A DNA stretch of 64,000 bases from CAYRWR01 sp964428015 (GCA_964428015.1 CAYRWR010000014.1:1-64000); one strand, 5' to 3'. Positions 50,979 to 60,485 are shown, counted from the stretch's first letter. The notes: generated from the sequence alone by a model not told the origin. A program made the numbers and translations.

Positions 50979-51668
50979 TTATAAATCCAGTATACCCTGA
51001 ATACTGTTTACTTCATAATCAGCATAGGTCCTTAAATCGGGGATTCTTTCCGGCCACAAATCGTTTAAAAAATACGTGGTCAGTATCGTACCCATGCCCA
51101 GCTCTTTTGCGCCTTTTAACTCTTCATGCCTGCCGTCACCTATGTACAGACATTTTTTGGGATTAACATTAAGTTTTTCCAAAGCATGCATATAAATCCT
51201 TTTATCGGGCTTGAGATATCCGACATCATAGGAAAATACCGCTAAATCAAAATATTGCTTTAAAGGTGAATCATCCCAGCCGATTTTGTCAGTTATTTCA
51301 GCATTACTGATGAGGACTATGGTTTTAGACAGTCTTTTTAATCCTTTTAAAGTCTGGAGTATGACAGGATCAATATGGGTTAAGCATTCATACATGATAT
51401 TAATTTTGGTTTTTGTGACTTTAGCGATTAATTCCGCGGAGTAATCCGGATTGATTTTTAAGGCAATATTCTCCACCAGTTTTCCGGGGTCTTGAATTAA
51501 TCCTGAAGCACTCTCATAATAGCATTCATCATACATATGATCCCAGGTTTTTTCATCTATATTTAAAAGGGTATACTCATTATTGCCTTCGTGATCATAG
51601 ACTTTGGGTACGGTCAGCGTACAGAACAGATCGAAAATTATTGTGCTGTATTTTTCCAGTAACTTCAT
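50979..51668 (-). CDS. HAD-superfamily hydrolase
   Basis: 229 aa from ATG 51668, after a strong AGGAGG SD. Motif I is IFDLFCTLT (the second Asp of DxD/T is replaced: D-L-F-C-T-L-T, consistent with haloacid-dehalogenase-type phosphatases), motif II is VLISNAE, motif III is YLKPDKRIY, and motif IV is YIGDGRHEEL. Length and cap position fit the subfamily I phosphoglycolate/haloacid phosphatases. The substrate cannot be told. It is AT-rich like the gene upstream of it on the same strand. Confidence 0.86.
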   Translation of the reverse strand: MKLLEKYSTIIFDLFCTLTVPKVYDHEGNNEYTLLNIDEKTWDHMYDECYYESASGLIQDPGKLVENIALKINPDYSAELIAKVTKTKINIMYECLTHIDPVILQTLKGLKRLSKTIVLISNAEITDKIGWDDSPLKQYFDLAVFSYDVGYLKPDKRIYMHALEKLNVNPKKCLYIGDGRHEELKGAKELGMGTILTTYFLNDLWPERIPDLRTYADYEVNSIQGILDL

Positions 51669-51756
51669 CTCAACCTCCTGTCGACACATTACATCCCCAA
51701 TTAAAACACCGGTACAGGGATTAACTATCCCTTTTCTTATACCCTTATATCAGAAG

Positions 51757-52515
51757 TCATCCTTCCTTTTCCAGATAGTTTTTGATGTCACTCTCAACCT
51801 CAGGGTGGACTTCAAAAAATAATGCTCTTATCATTCCGGCTTTTTGGTCTAATTCCGGAAATCGGTATACCGATGGAAGAGTCTCCATATATTTCTGTAT
51901 AAAATCTCTTTGCAATGCATTATAAGATTTTATATCATCATATTTCTGTCCCTCGCGGTAAATTTGAATTTTCAAGACACAGTCTCTGGCGGAATTTAAT
52001 TCAATCAGTGCCCCGATGATATCACCTCTGACTCGGGCTATTTTATATTTCCTCATGTGAGTTAAAAACACAAAACAGATGTTTTGATTTAGTATTTCTG
52101 CTGATAAGCTATCCTGGTGATTTATGATCTTTTCTTCCAGAGTATTCCTCAAATGAGGATCTCTGCAAAATATTACTTCTGCCAGACTGGAATTGATGAC
52201 AGTATTTTCAATTTCTATCAATGACACATTAAATTCCAGGTCATTTTCCAGTATGGCATAAACCAATTTCCAGCCAAAATCCACCGTTCTCAAAAACTTA
52301 CATCCTATATCTGAGAAAAACGCCAGAAGGTTTTTTATCGTATTTTCTATACTCTTCCGGCTCTCACAACTTATCATCATATCAATATCTGAATAAATAT
52401 CGCGGTAACCGGTCACTCCGGAACCGATACGGGTAATCGTATGGATGGATTTTAGACTCTTTAAAAATGTAATCAGGGATTGATAATAATTTTGCCGCTC
52501 TTCCTGTGTGTACAT
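51757..52515 (-). CDS. Nucleotidyltransferase-fold protein
   Basis: 252 aa. The signature GSGVTGYRDIYSDIDMMIS (G-S-x10-D-x-D) at about residues 31-49 is the pol-beta-type nucleotidyltransferase motif, followed by DNDLEFNVSLIE-like acidic beta strand (ENDLEFNVSLIE) for the third Asp/Glu site. A helical C-terminal domain (about 115-250) holds VRGDIIGALIELNSARDCVL. The layout resembles aminoglycoside/lincosamide adenylyltransferase-type proteins but it is not a known resistance enzyme. It is AT-rich. It precedes the HAD gene on the same strand by 88 bp. Confidence 0.85.
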   Translation of the reverse strand: MYTQEERQNYYQSLITFLKSLKSIHTITRIGSGVTGYRDIYSDIDMMISCESRKSIENTIKNLLAFFSDIGCKFLRTVDFGWKLVYAILENDLEFNVSLIEIENTVINSSLAEVIFCRDPHLRNTLEEKIINHQDSLSAEILNQNICFVFLTHMRKYKIARVRGDIIGALIELNSARDCVLKIQIYREGQKYDDIKSYNALQRDFIQKYMETLPSVYRFPELDQKAGMIRALFFEVHPEVESDIKNYLEKEG

Positions 52516-52827
52516 TTTACTATTCCTCCCCCTACAGATTGGTTTGAATAATTTTTAGAATTCTTTTCATTTTGGTTATTTACCTTTTACTTCAAGAATG
52601 AGTGCCTTTAAACCTTTTGCTATTCTATGACTTACAGGATTGTATGACATAAGGGTGATAAAGTCAATGCAAATCCATCGAGGATGCTGAATCCCTAGAA
52701 TTATTCTTTATTTTTGAAAAAAATTTAGCAAGATTTGAATAGAATTTTTCTACTTCACAATGTATAATAATTCTAATGAAAATAGTGAGAGACCTCAGAC
52801 TATTGGAAAAAAACCGGAGTATAAAAA
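52516..52827. other. AT-rich divergent intergenic region
   Basis: 312 bp between divergent genes. It contains a TATAAT at about 52763 on the plus strand without a clear -35 and a GGAG SD before the ATG at 52828. I see no ORF, RNA or hairpin of note. Confidence 0.4.
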
Positions 52828-53472
52828 ATGAAAAATAATCTTCAATTCACGATGTTTTTCCTGGCAGGCCTGCTTTTGACCACAGCCTGCAGCGTTCCTA
52901 TGGCAAATGTAGTCAAACCAGATCAAATGTCCTCACCCGATAAAGTGATAATTATAGGAAAACTGTCATTTAATCCTCCACTGAAACAAAAACTGAACCG
53001 TGTGAATAATAAAAACTGGACCAACATCTCTTATATTTTTCTTAGTACTGACCCGGAAAAACCCTGCGACCATGGTATGAATGCTGATTTAACTATGAAG
53101 GTAAATTGGGACGAGTATTTTGTGCTCGAAGTTCCCCGTAAACAATTTTATCTGCGCAAAACCATGCTTATGCTATCTGTTGAAGGCAGCTCTACTACAT
53201 ATCTGGACTTCAAGTGTGCCTTTCCTTTGCCTTTGGTTTCTGACACCGGGATGATTTATATAGGAGATCTGATTTATCAACTTAATAAGAAAAATGAACT
53301 GGGAGGCGTGGATACCGTTTTAGAAGTCCGGGACAATAGCGCCAAGCTTCCCCAGGAATTTACACATTTCGTAAAAAAGAATGACGGCACATATTTAACA
53401 CCAAAAACTATATTATTGAAAGGCGGTAAAGTCGAGGCAGGAATGCAGACCATCACCGCTGTAGTCCAATGA
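52828..53472 (+). CDS. Lipoprotein, first of a coupled pair
   Basis: 214 aa. The signal peptide ends in lipobox TTAC (Cys at about residue 21). The mature sequence has VIIIGKLSFNPPLKQKLN, FLSTDPEKPCDHG and LMLSVEGSSTTYLDFKCAF, a mostly beta protein with three more cysteines. I do not recognise the family. Its stop overlaps the start of the next lipoprotein by 4 bp (ATGA), so the two are coupled and may form an envelope complex. Confidence 0.75.
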   Translation: MKNNLQFTMFFLAGLLLTTACSVPMANVVKPDQMSSPDKVIIIGKLSFNPPLKQKLNRVNNKNWTNISYIFLSTDPEKPCDHGMNADLTMKVNWDEYFVLEVPRKQFYLRKTMLMLSVEGSSTTYLDFKCAFPLPLVSDTGMIYIGDLIYQLNKKNELGGVDTVLEVRDNSAKLPQEFTHFVKKNDGTYLTPKTILLKGGKVEAGMQTITAVVQ

Positions 53473-54089
53473 AGTACATTAAGTTAATGAGAGTTCTATT
53501 CCCTCTGGCTATAATAATGGTGCTGACAGCCGGCTGTGCCGGTTGGGCACCTGACACTCTGTTTTCTACTGTCATAAAGCCGGCCGGCCTGGCCAGAGAG
53601 ATGATCACAGTGGTGTCCGGAAACGGTACCTCCCAGGAAATCCTCCTCACTGACAGTCTTATTCAAGGACTGAAGACCGGAGGATATCAGGTTTTAGACA
53701 GAGATCAAATCTCTAGACTCATTCCTATTTATCCTTGTTCGATAATTCAGAATGATTTTTCGGATGAAACTGCTCTGGATTCTCCCTGGTTGTCTGAGGA
53801 AAATCTACGCCGTATGGACACCGTCCGACAAAAATTGGGGGTCAACCTGATACTGTTGACCTGGGTTGCCGGGGTCCAGACATCCACATCACAAGGATTG
53901 ACAAAATGCAGCACTCTGGTAGCCACCCGCCTAATCTCTTATCCGGATAGACAGGTCGTGGCCTATACCTGCTATATGCATACAACTACTGGAAAATTGA
54001 TTGAGAAGATCAGCGATACCCAAAGCAGGATGTGGCAGGAAGTCAGTACTGCTCTGGTAAATCAGATATTAGCAGAATTGAAGGATTGA
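53469..54089 (+). CDS. Lipoprotein, second of a coupled pair (FlgO/LPP20-like style)
   Basis: 206 aa. The signal peptide ends in lipobox LTAGC (Cys at about residue 23). The mature region reads LLTDSLIQGLKTGGYQVLDRDQ, then LRRMDTVRQKLGVNLILLTW with VAGVQTST, and ends MWQEVSTALVNQILAELKD. The pattern of a Rossmann-like alpha/beta domain that begins with variable-substrate opsin-like LxDxLxxxL and ends with a helix is seen in FlgO and GNA1162/LpoB-type outer membrane lipoproteins. That is an inference. It is translationally coupled to the preceding lipoprotein. Confidence 0.75.
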   Translation: MKYIKLMRVLFPLAIIMVLTAGCAGWAPDTLFSTVIKPAGLAREMITVVSGNGTSQEILLTDSLIQGLKTGGYQVLDRDQISRLIPIYPCSIIQNDFSDETALDSPWLSEENLRRMDTVRQKLGVNLILLTWVAGVQTSTSQGLTKCSTLVATRLISYPDRQVVAYTCYMHTTTGKLIEKISDTQSRMWQEVSTALVNQILAELKD

Positions 54090-54246
54090 AGGATAAGCTG
54101 AGTCAAGTCGGCAATTTTATCGCAAAATTCAGTAAAAGTGACCTGCGCTTGACTCCAGCCAGAGGATAGCAAAAACTTTCCAAGCTTTATGGAAACTACA
54201 AACCTTTCACAAAAAATAAGATGCTTTATCTCACACTATTATCATT

Positions 54247-54490
54247 GCAGACTTTGCGGATTACTTCTTTACCTGAAACCGCGGCCATGATAGTACCAAA
54301 TCCCTTCACCCACTGTCCAGCCATAGAATCGCATCAGTCCGGAGAGAGAGTAGACCGGCATGCAAACCATCTCATTCTAGAAGTCTTTGGTCATGATAAA
54401 AATGATAGTGCTTTTCCAGTTATGGGTATTCCGTAATGCGGTACAGGGTATAGATGCATCCATTGCTTCAACCTGGGATTTGATCCCTGG
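54247..54490 (-). pseudogene. Decayed partial duplicate of the CrtI-like oxidoreductase gene
   Basis: This 244-bp stretch aligns over its whole length with 56910-57155 in the C-terminal part of the intact FAD oxidoreductase gene 2.5 kb away. The first 80 bp are about 95% identical and the last 100 bp about 80%. A 2-bp shortening in the middle breaks the frame, and the C-terminal 19 codons and everything N-terminal are missing. Orientation is the same. It is a fragment left by duplication or recombination around the SpoIIE gene that lies between. Confidence 0.85.
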
Positions 54491-54877
54491 TTATTCTTAT
54501 TAACAGCTGAAATCAAGCTGTGTTTTCTTTTTGTTATAGCCTATTACTATTCACTGAGATAACCGATTGGTTTGGCCTGATATTTTTTATAGAAATTTTT
54601 ATAATTCTGAGATAAACTTTAAGTCTGAGTGGGCAATATCCTGACCGGTGTATTTTATTTTGATTTCAGAGTTCTGCTGTCAGACGAAAATGAAGTACAT
54701 TGATACTGGGGTTGTCCTGTCTTATTCCGTTCATTGCCCATTTATGATGGCTCAGAAAGAGCACGGCTAGAAGGATATTTGAGTTTAGTATGACAGAAGG
54801 CATAAATTATTCATACCCCGATCAAAAAGGGTGCAAAGTTAATGAGATGTGCCTGGTTTTAAGGATGGATTAAATTC
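54491..54877. other. Intergenic remainder without a gene
   Basis: 387 bp between the pseudogene fragment and the next CDS. A 6-bp hairpin (ACAGCT / AGCTGT) followed by a T-rich run at 54502-54532 may be a weak plus-strand terminator. No supported ORF. The segment from about 54650 to 54800 is less AT-rich and could be further remnant, but I cannot identify it. Confidence 0.4.
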
Positions 54878-56776
54878 ATGAAAGAGTCTTTATGGAAAAA
54901 ATTCCTGTTTGTACCAGTTGCTTTCACTCTTTTTATCCTCAACAATCCCTTTAACAGGGGCCACCAATCTTCAGATATTATTAAAATAAAAAATCTTAAG
55001 GTTTACAGCGGAGAGATATCCCCGACTAATGCCGATATCAAAGCTCTCTCTGTTTCCCCTGAATCAGACTGGGCTGATATAAACAAAACTCAAAGAGTAA
55101 TAGGAAAAGACCGGGAATGGTTATGGCTGAAGGCGAGTATACCTGACTTATCTCAACCTGATATATCCGCTATTTTTTCCACTTGTTCAGTAGTGCGAAT
55201 ATACGCGGATACTGAGCTTATTTATACTTTTGGAGAACCCGGGGCTGCTATAAATTTTACACGCTATTATCAGATTAAGCTGCCGCCCAAAAGCCAGGGT
55301 AAACAGCTGTATTTTCATATTTATGTAAAGGATTCAGGGACGCAGGGTATCACAGGTCTTATTTTCGGCCAGGATACCAGTCTGGTGAGAAATATATTTG
55401 TGAAAGATTCCCGTTTTTATTTTCTGGGATTTTTTTATTGGATCACTGGCATTGCCGCGGGGATCATTTTCCTTTTTAACAGAAAAATGAAAGAAATGCT
55501 GGGTATACTCATAATCAGTCTCTCCATGAGTGTCACTCTTATCAACCTGCAGACACATGTGTTTTTCCTCTACCCCCACCCCTATTTCTGGATGCTGCTG
55601 ACAAACTTTGCTTTTTTGATACCGTTAGGTTTTAATATGTATTTCACCCAATCCTTTGGAAAGATCAAATATGTAATGATTTTGGACTTATTATTCATAT
55701 TTTTAACTGTTTTTATGCTGACTGCTTCCTTTTTCCCCTCGTTTTATCAGTCTATTTACGAAATAGTTTTAATTGTATATTTCATCTTTTTGCTGATCGA
55801 TTGTGTTTACCTGGTGATTGCCAGCTGGAAGAGAAAGGAATTTAATCAATCCTATATCTTAAAACAGGGATTGTTGATATCTACTCTTTGCACTCTTTTT
55901 GATATCATCATGATGCTGATTGGTTTTGCCGGCATCATTGACCTGGGAGATTACCGCTCTCTCAGTTCATTGGGTATTGTGTTTTTTATTCTGGCAATGG
56001 GGATCTCTGCCCTGCAGCGCATCAATTCTGAACAACAAAGACTGGCAGGTTATACCCAGGAGCTGGAAATCGCCAGAAAGATTCAAAATTCCATCTTACC
56101 CATCAGAAATCCTCAGATCAAAGGTATTTCGCTTTCCTCCCTGTACCTGCCTATGCGGGAAGTGGGCGGAGATATGTTTGAATTCAGAAAATTCAGTGAG
56201 GCCCGGACCGGCATACTGATAGCAGATGTTTCCGGACACGGTGTCCCGGCTGCTCTGATCGCTTCCATGGTCAACATCGTGTTTTCTGTAATAGGGAAAA
56301 AAGCCAGTGACCCTGCCCAGGTCCTGGATCAGTTAAACAATGCCATGTATGATAATATGGAAAACCAGTTTGTTACCGCGCAGTTTGCGACTATAGATAC
56401 GGATCAGTCTCAGTTGCAGCTGGCCGGGGCAGGTCATCCTCCCGCTCTACTGTACCGTAGATCAGAACACAGCCTGCACGAACTCAAACCTACTGGAAGA
56501 ATGATAGGGCTTTTTCCGGATTCTGAGTATAAAAATTCAGAATGGGCACTTTCTGCCGGAGACCGGATTATACTCTATACGGATGGGATAACCGAATCAG
56601 AAAATATCCAGGGTGTCCAATTCGGCGATGGAGCATTTCAGGAAATGATACTGGACTATGCTGACAGGAGTACTGAGGATCTGGTACACGATCTACCCGA
56701 AAAGTTACGTCAATGGACAGGAAAAGCAGAGTTTGAAGACGACATCACACTGGTCATTCTGGAAATGGAAAAGTAA
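54878..56776 (+). CDS. 7TMR-DISM membrane SpoIIE (PP2C-type) phosphatase
   Basis: 632 aa. After a signal anchor there is a predicted periplasmic beta-rich 7TMR-DISM domain (about 35-165), seven membrane helices (about 180-390), a short coiled coil (ELEIARKIQNSILP), and a SpoIIE/RsbU domain to the C-terminus. The phosphatase motifs are EVGGDMFEFRKF, GILIADVSGHGVPAALIASM, AQFATIDTD, LAGAGHPPALLYR, LYTDGITESENIQ and FEDDITLVILE, with metal-binding acids in place. It resembles the protein at 13390-15309 but senses from the envelope instead of via PAS. It likely regulates a partner-switching sigma factor. Confidence 0.92.
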   Translation: MKESLWKKFLFVPVAFTLFILNNPFNRGHQSSDIIKIKNLKVYSGEISPTNADIKALSVSPESDWADINKTQRVIGKDREWLWLKASIPDLSQPDISAIFSTCSVVRIYADTELIYTFGEPGAAINFTRYYQIKLPPKSQGKQLYFHIYVKDSGTQGITGLIFGQDTSLVRNIFVKDSRFYFLGFFYWITGIAAGIIFLFNRKMKEMLGILIISLSMSVTLINLQTHVFFLYPHPYFWMLLTNFAFLIPLGFNMYFTQSFGKIKYVMILDLLFIFLTVFMLTASFFPSFYQSIYEIVLIVYFIFLLIDCVYLVIASWKRKEFNQSYILKQGLLISTLCTLFDIIMMLIGFAGIIDLGDYRSLSSLGIVFFILAMGISALQRINSEQQRLAGYTQELEIARKIQNSILPIRNPQIKGISLSSLYLPMREVGGDMFEFRKFSEARTGILIADVSGHGVPAALIASMVNIVFSVIGKKASDPAQVLDQLNNAMYDNMENQFVTAQFATIDTDQSQLQLAGAGHPPALLYRRSEHSLHELKPTGRMIGLFPDSEYKNSEWALSAGDRIILYTDGITESENIQGVQFGDGAFQEMILDYADRSTEDLVHDLPEKLRQWTGKAEFEDDITLVILEMEK

Positions 56777-56852
56777 ATCTTTCCCGGTGTACAGTTCAGA
56801 AAAAGAGAAACCCGGTACACGGAAATATTGAGGTAGGAATAGCTTTACAGTC

Positions 56853-58355
56853 TTAGAACGCTTCAGCATTTTTTTTCACCAAAGTGTTAGCTCCTGAACC
56901 CTCGTCTTTGCAGACTTTGCGGATTACTTCTTTACCGGAAACCGCTGCCATGATAGTACCTAATCCCTTCACCCACTGTCCAGCCATATAAAAATGCTTC
57001 AGACCGGGGAGTGAATAGAGAGGTTTAAAAAACAACTCATCCGCGATATCTTTGGTCATGATGAAACTGATAGCGCTTTTCCAGTTATGGGTATAACGGA
57101 ATGTGGTACAGGGTGTAGCGACGTCCTTCACTTCCACCTGGGATTTGATTCCTGGGAAAAGTTTTTCCAGCTGATCAATGGTGATTTCTGCTATCCTGGC
57201 CTTCTCTGATTTGTAGGCTTCACTGCCGTAACCCAGCTTTTCCCACCACTCCAGTGTGGATGGATACAGTACGACCAGTGAGGTCTTTCCCGACGGCGCC
57301 ATAGAGGAATCAAAGGCAAAGTGCTGTATCCATATCGAATCTCTGGATTTTCCGGCGATCTCGAATTTTTCAGCTGTCTGGAAATTGACAGAGTGATCTA
57401 TACCTGACATATCCCGGTTAATGCCCAGAGATACCTGTATCAAAGGATGAAACAGAGGCTGATTTTTATAACGTTCCTGAAGAATCTGCGGTGTAAAACG
57501 ATCACCCAGGAGTCCGGTCAGTACTGAGTGCTGATCTGCCGCGGAGATGACAATATCAGCCATTATAATAGTACCGTCATCCAGCTCTATTCCCCTGGCC
57601 TGATTATTTTCAGTCAGAATACGTTTAACGGTTTTCCTGTAATGGATGCGCCCCTGCAGGTCCAGAAATTTCTTTTCAATCTTTCGTACCAGGTTTAACG
57701 AACTGCCCAGCGGAAAACCGGAACCTTTGATATGAAAGGCTGCAAAAAATAAAAATAGGGAGGTGCTGGGGAAATCCGAGTAAATGAAAAAGTTTTCCAA
57801 AGCTTTTCTGATAAGCGGATCTTGGAATTTTTTCACATATTCTTTGATGGTGATCTTCCCATATTTTATCAAACGGGGGATAGCCAGGATGATTCCCAGC
57901 AGATTGGACAGCATTCTGAGAGGATTAAATCCGGGATTCCTCACCATACTGCAGTATAATCCTATAGTTCTGCACATGGTCCTTATCTCTTTTTCATCAG
58001 CAGGGGATAACCGGATCATTTCCGTGCGCAGTTTACGGACATCAGAATAGAGTTTCAACACTCTTCCGGTTGAGTCCTGAAACTGGTGTATGACTTCGTG
58101 ATCTTTAATTTGTGTCTCTGGAAATACTCCCAGTTCTTTCCAGGTTTTATAGTACATGTGCCGGCGGGAAGAACCAGCCAGCCCGATAAAGTGAAGACAA
58201 CCTTCGAAAGTATATCCTTTTCTTTTCCAGGAGGTACACATACCTCCCGGTAGAAAGTGTGATTCATATATATCCACTTCAAATCCTTTCTTTCGGGCAA
58301 AGATACCTGCTGAGAGGCCTGCGATACCCGCCCCTATGATTACTATCTTTTTCAT
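56853..58355 (-). CDS. CrtI-like FAD-dependent oxidoreductase (phytoene desaturase family)
   Basis: 500 aa. An N-terminal dinucleotide-binding motif VVIIGAGIAGLSAGIFARKK (G-x-G-x-x-G) and the CrtI-type ESHFLPGGMCTSWKRKGY and FEGCLHFIG open the protein. The C-terminal FAD motif is FYMAGQWVKGLGTIMAAVSG. The middle is the variable substrate region. Relatives act on carotenoids, retinoids or other polyprenoid or amino-acid substrates, and without carotenoid genes nearby the substrate is open. It follows a TetR gene on the same strand by 9 bp, and probably forms an operon repressed by it. A fragment of this gene is duplicated at 54247-54490. Confidence 0.92.
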   Translation of the reverse strand: MKKIVIIGAGIAGLSAGIFARKKGFEVDIYESHFLPGGMCTSWKRKGYTFEGCLHFIGLAGSSRRHMYYKTWKELGVFPETQIKDHEVIHQFQDSTGRVLKLYSDVRKLRTEMIRLSPADEKEIRTMCRTIGLYCSMVRNPGFNPLRMLSNLLGIILAIPRLIKYGKITIKEYVKKFQDPLIRKALENFFIYSDFPSTSLFLFFAAFHIKGSGFPLGSSLNLVRKIEKKFLDLQGRIHYRKTVKRILTENNQARGIELDDGTIIMADIVISAADQHSVLTGLLGDRFTPQILQERYKNQPLFHPLIQVSLGINRDMSGIDHSVNFQTAEKFEIAGKSRDSIWIQHFAFDSSMAPSGKTSLVVLYPSTLEWWEKLGYGSEAYKSEKARIAEITIDQLEKLFPGIKSQVEVKDVATPCTTFRYTHNWKSAISFIMTKDIADELFFKPLYSLPGLKHFYMAGQWVKGLGTIMAAVSGKEVIRKVCKDEGSGANTLVKKNAEAF

Positions 58356-58364
58356 ATCCCCCTC

Positions 58365-58973
58365 CTACTTCTTTTTCTGAAGAACGCTATAGAGCATTTC
58401 CGGGTTTATATTTTTCTCTAATCCCTTTCCATGCAGAACAAATAAGGATAGTCCCTGTACGAATGACAGATATGCGGTGGCCAGGACCAGGGGATCCCCC
58501 TCCACCGCTTCACCCTCCCTCTGGGCTTCTGCTATGACAGGAGAAAGTATCTCAAAATATTGCGATGTTTTTTTGCTAATATGCTCCATGAAGCCCGGTA
58601 TGCCTTTTCCCTGGGTCATGGCCTGCAGTATGATTAAAAAGTACAGTGCCGATTCACCGGATAAAGCGTTCTGAATCAGGATTTCCGAATACAGCTTTAT
58701 CCTATTCCAGGCTGAATCAGGTATCTGCATGACCTGCTGCATCCCATATAGGGAGCTGTCCAGCGCATAATCCACCAGATGTCGGAAAATCTCTTCTTTT
58801 GCCGGGAAGTAATGATAGACCAGACCGTAACTCATGCCGGAAGCCGCCGCGATCTGCTTCATGGTTGTTCCCTGGAATCCGAATTCCGCGAATACAGATA
58901 AGGCGGCGCCGGTTATTCTGGAAATCGATTCCATCCGCATGTGATCACTCATTTCCTTATTCCGGGGTGACAT
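58365..58973 (-). CDS. TetR/AcrR-family transcriptional regulator
   Basis: 202 aa from ATG 58973 (AGGAGG 5 bp upstream; the longer frame overlaps the operator and lacks an SD). The HTH is recognisable in residues 17-60: ITGAALSVFAEFGFQGTTM, KQIAAASGMSYGLVYHYFP and KEEIFRHLVDYAL, the standard TetR sequence. The C-terminal ligand domain is helical (YFLIILQAMTQG, LATAYLSFVQGLSLFVLHG). It is the first gene of the operon with the CrtI-like oxidoreductase and has a 20-bp palindrome overlapping its own start point, so autoregulation and control of the oxidoreductase are likely. Confidence 0.95.
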   Translation of the reverse strand: MSPRNKEMSDHMRMESISRITGAALSVFAEFGFQGTTMKQIAAASGMSYGLVYHYFPAKEEIFRHLVDYALDSSLYGMQQVMQIPDSAWNRIKLYSEILIQNALSGESALYFLIILQAMTQGKGIPGFMEHISKKTSQYFEILSPVIAEAQREGEAVEGDPLVLATAYLSFVQGLSLFVLHGKGLEKNINPEMLYSVLQKKK

Positions 58974-58984
58974 GGACCCTCCTA

Positions 58985-59004
58985 TTGACTGATTGTTCAA
59001 TCAA
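58985..59004. promoter_or_regulatory. Likely TetR-family operator
   Basis: TTGACTGA-TTGT-TCAATCAA, 8-bp arms with one mismatch and a 4-bp centre. It covers the expected transcription start of the tetR operon, between the -10 and the SD. Confidence 0.75.
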
Positions 59005-59008
59005 TTAT

Positions 59009-59037
59009 AATATAACAGTGATTATATTACCTGTCAA
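59009..59037 (-). promoter_or_regulatory. Promoter of the tetR operon
   Basis: On the minus strand TTGACA (59037-59032), 17-bp spacer, TATATT (59014-59009). The operator lies directly after it, as needed for repression. Confidence 0.75.
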
Positions 59038-59245
59038 TTTTCCAAAACAATAATGAAAATGTAATCCAACTTACACTTTTGCCATTATATTTGTAGTCTT
59101 CCTGGAACAGTAGACACCAGTCACAAATACGAAAAATACTATTAAGTATTCCATCTGATCTGAATCTTATGTTTCAAAAACAGATTTATTACCTACCCCA
59201 ACCAGTAGAACTTATTTTTTACAGACTATTCTTATGATCGCAGCT

Positions 59246-60193
59246 TTATTCACTTTTCAATCTTTGTTTTAATCTTTTTGCTATCTCTTCTATATGAGTA
59301 TGGTCGGTTCCACAGCATCCACCAATTATTTTTGGCTTAAAGTTTTGATTCAAGTCGAAAATATCATTGGCTAGACTGAGACAATCGGTTGTCATTAGAT
59401 CTAAACTATGATCCAATTCCTGAGGGGGTAAATTGGAAGTGTTAGCCTGTATTCCCAGCAACCTTTTACTGACCCGTAATTTTTTGTTGAATTCAAAATT
59501 AAGAGTCTGTTTTAAAATTTCGGGGTGTACACAATTTACCATATAACATATGGGCTTCTTTACTGTTTTTCCATCAATCTGTTCAATTGCATCATGGAGT
59601 GTGGAATTATCTATCAGTCTACCATTATTCCTAATCATGAAACTAATTATATAAGATAATTGAGTTTTTTCCATGGCTTGAGCCATTCCAATTGATTCAG
59701 ATACAGAAGGCATGATCCCCGCATATAAAAAATCAACTCTGGACTTTTGGAACAAGTCTGCCTGCCAGAAATGAAATTCTAAAGACTCTTTTTCAGAAAG
59801 AATATCCGTACCTTGGTAGGCATCACCTTTACAGCCCATCAGACCACCAATCCAAAAATCCAACTTGCTTTTTTCTCTGAGGTTTTTTAGGAAATCCACA
59901 TTATCAAGTATGATATTTTCACTATAAGAGGATTTTTTAACTCTCTCATAATTAGCTCGCCTGGTCGGGGTAGTAATCATCAAAGGGAGGTCATATTTTT
60001 TAGCTATATCTATATATTGCTGATATATACTCTCCAGGGCTTTTCTGGAATACTTGTCATAAATAAGATTTGCTAAAGCTAAATTTTCATCAATACGGAT
60101 ATTGAATTCCCTTTTTAATCTCTCACCTACCGCACCCTCCATTAATACATACTTTGAGGATTTAAACATTTTTTCAAAGTTGAGTTTTCCCAT
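59246..60193 (-). CDS. Homocysteine S-methyltransferase family protein
   Basis: 315 aa. The barrel has the three zinc-binding cysteines in the family motifs: NCVHPE (about residue 226) and GGCCGT near the C-terminus (about 296). The N-terminus MEGAVGERLKREF replaces the usual LDGGMGTxL. IMPSVSESIGMAQAM is in the middle. Related enzymes methylate homocysteine from S-methylmethionine or betaine; the family also includes variants with other acceptors. It is AT-richer than its neighbours and monocistronic, 290 bp from the next gene. Confidence 0.9.
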   Translation of the reverse strand: MGKLNFEKMFKSSKYVLMEGAVGERLKREFNIRIDENLALANLIYDKYSRKALESIYQQYIDIAKKYDLPLMITTPTRRANYERVKKSSYSENIILDNVDFLKNLREKSKLDFWIGGLMGCKGDAYQGTDILSEKESLEFHFWQADLFQKSRVDFLYAGIMPSVSESIGMAQAMEKTQLSYIISFMIRNNGRLIDNSTLHDAIEQIDGKTVKKPICYMVNCVHPEILKQTLNFEFNKKLRVSKRLLGIQANTSNLPPQELDHSLDLMTTDCLSLANDIFDLNQNFKPKIIGGCCGTDHTHIEEIAKRLKQRLKSE

Positions 60194-60485
60194 AGGTTTT
60201 CCTTTTTTATTTCATACAGATAAACATCATATTATTCCAGATATAATATTCAGGCAGTGCGAAAGTTTCTGGTACGATACAGCAAACCGATAACAAAAAT
60301 CTTCCGGGATTCATCTATAAGCTACTCCGTCTCAGTTCCTGACATCTTTTTCCAGACTGACCAATAAATTGATACAAAATATAACCAGGACTTTGCTTTT
60401 TAATAAACCTTTAAAAATTCGAAACTAAACAAAGGCCTTAAAAATAAGTAAATTCCCGACTAAACAAAATATCAAATGATATATT

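Noticed and set aside
54221..54436. 71-codon plus-strand frame
   Set aside because: It runs antisense across the decayed copy of the CrtI-like gene and is not a separate gene.
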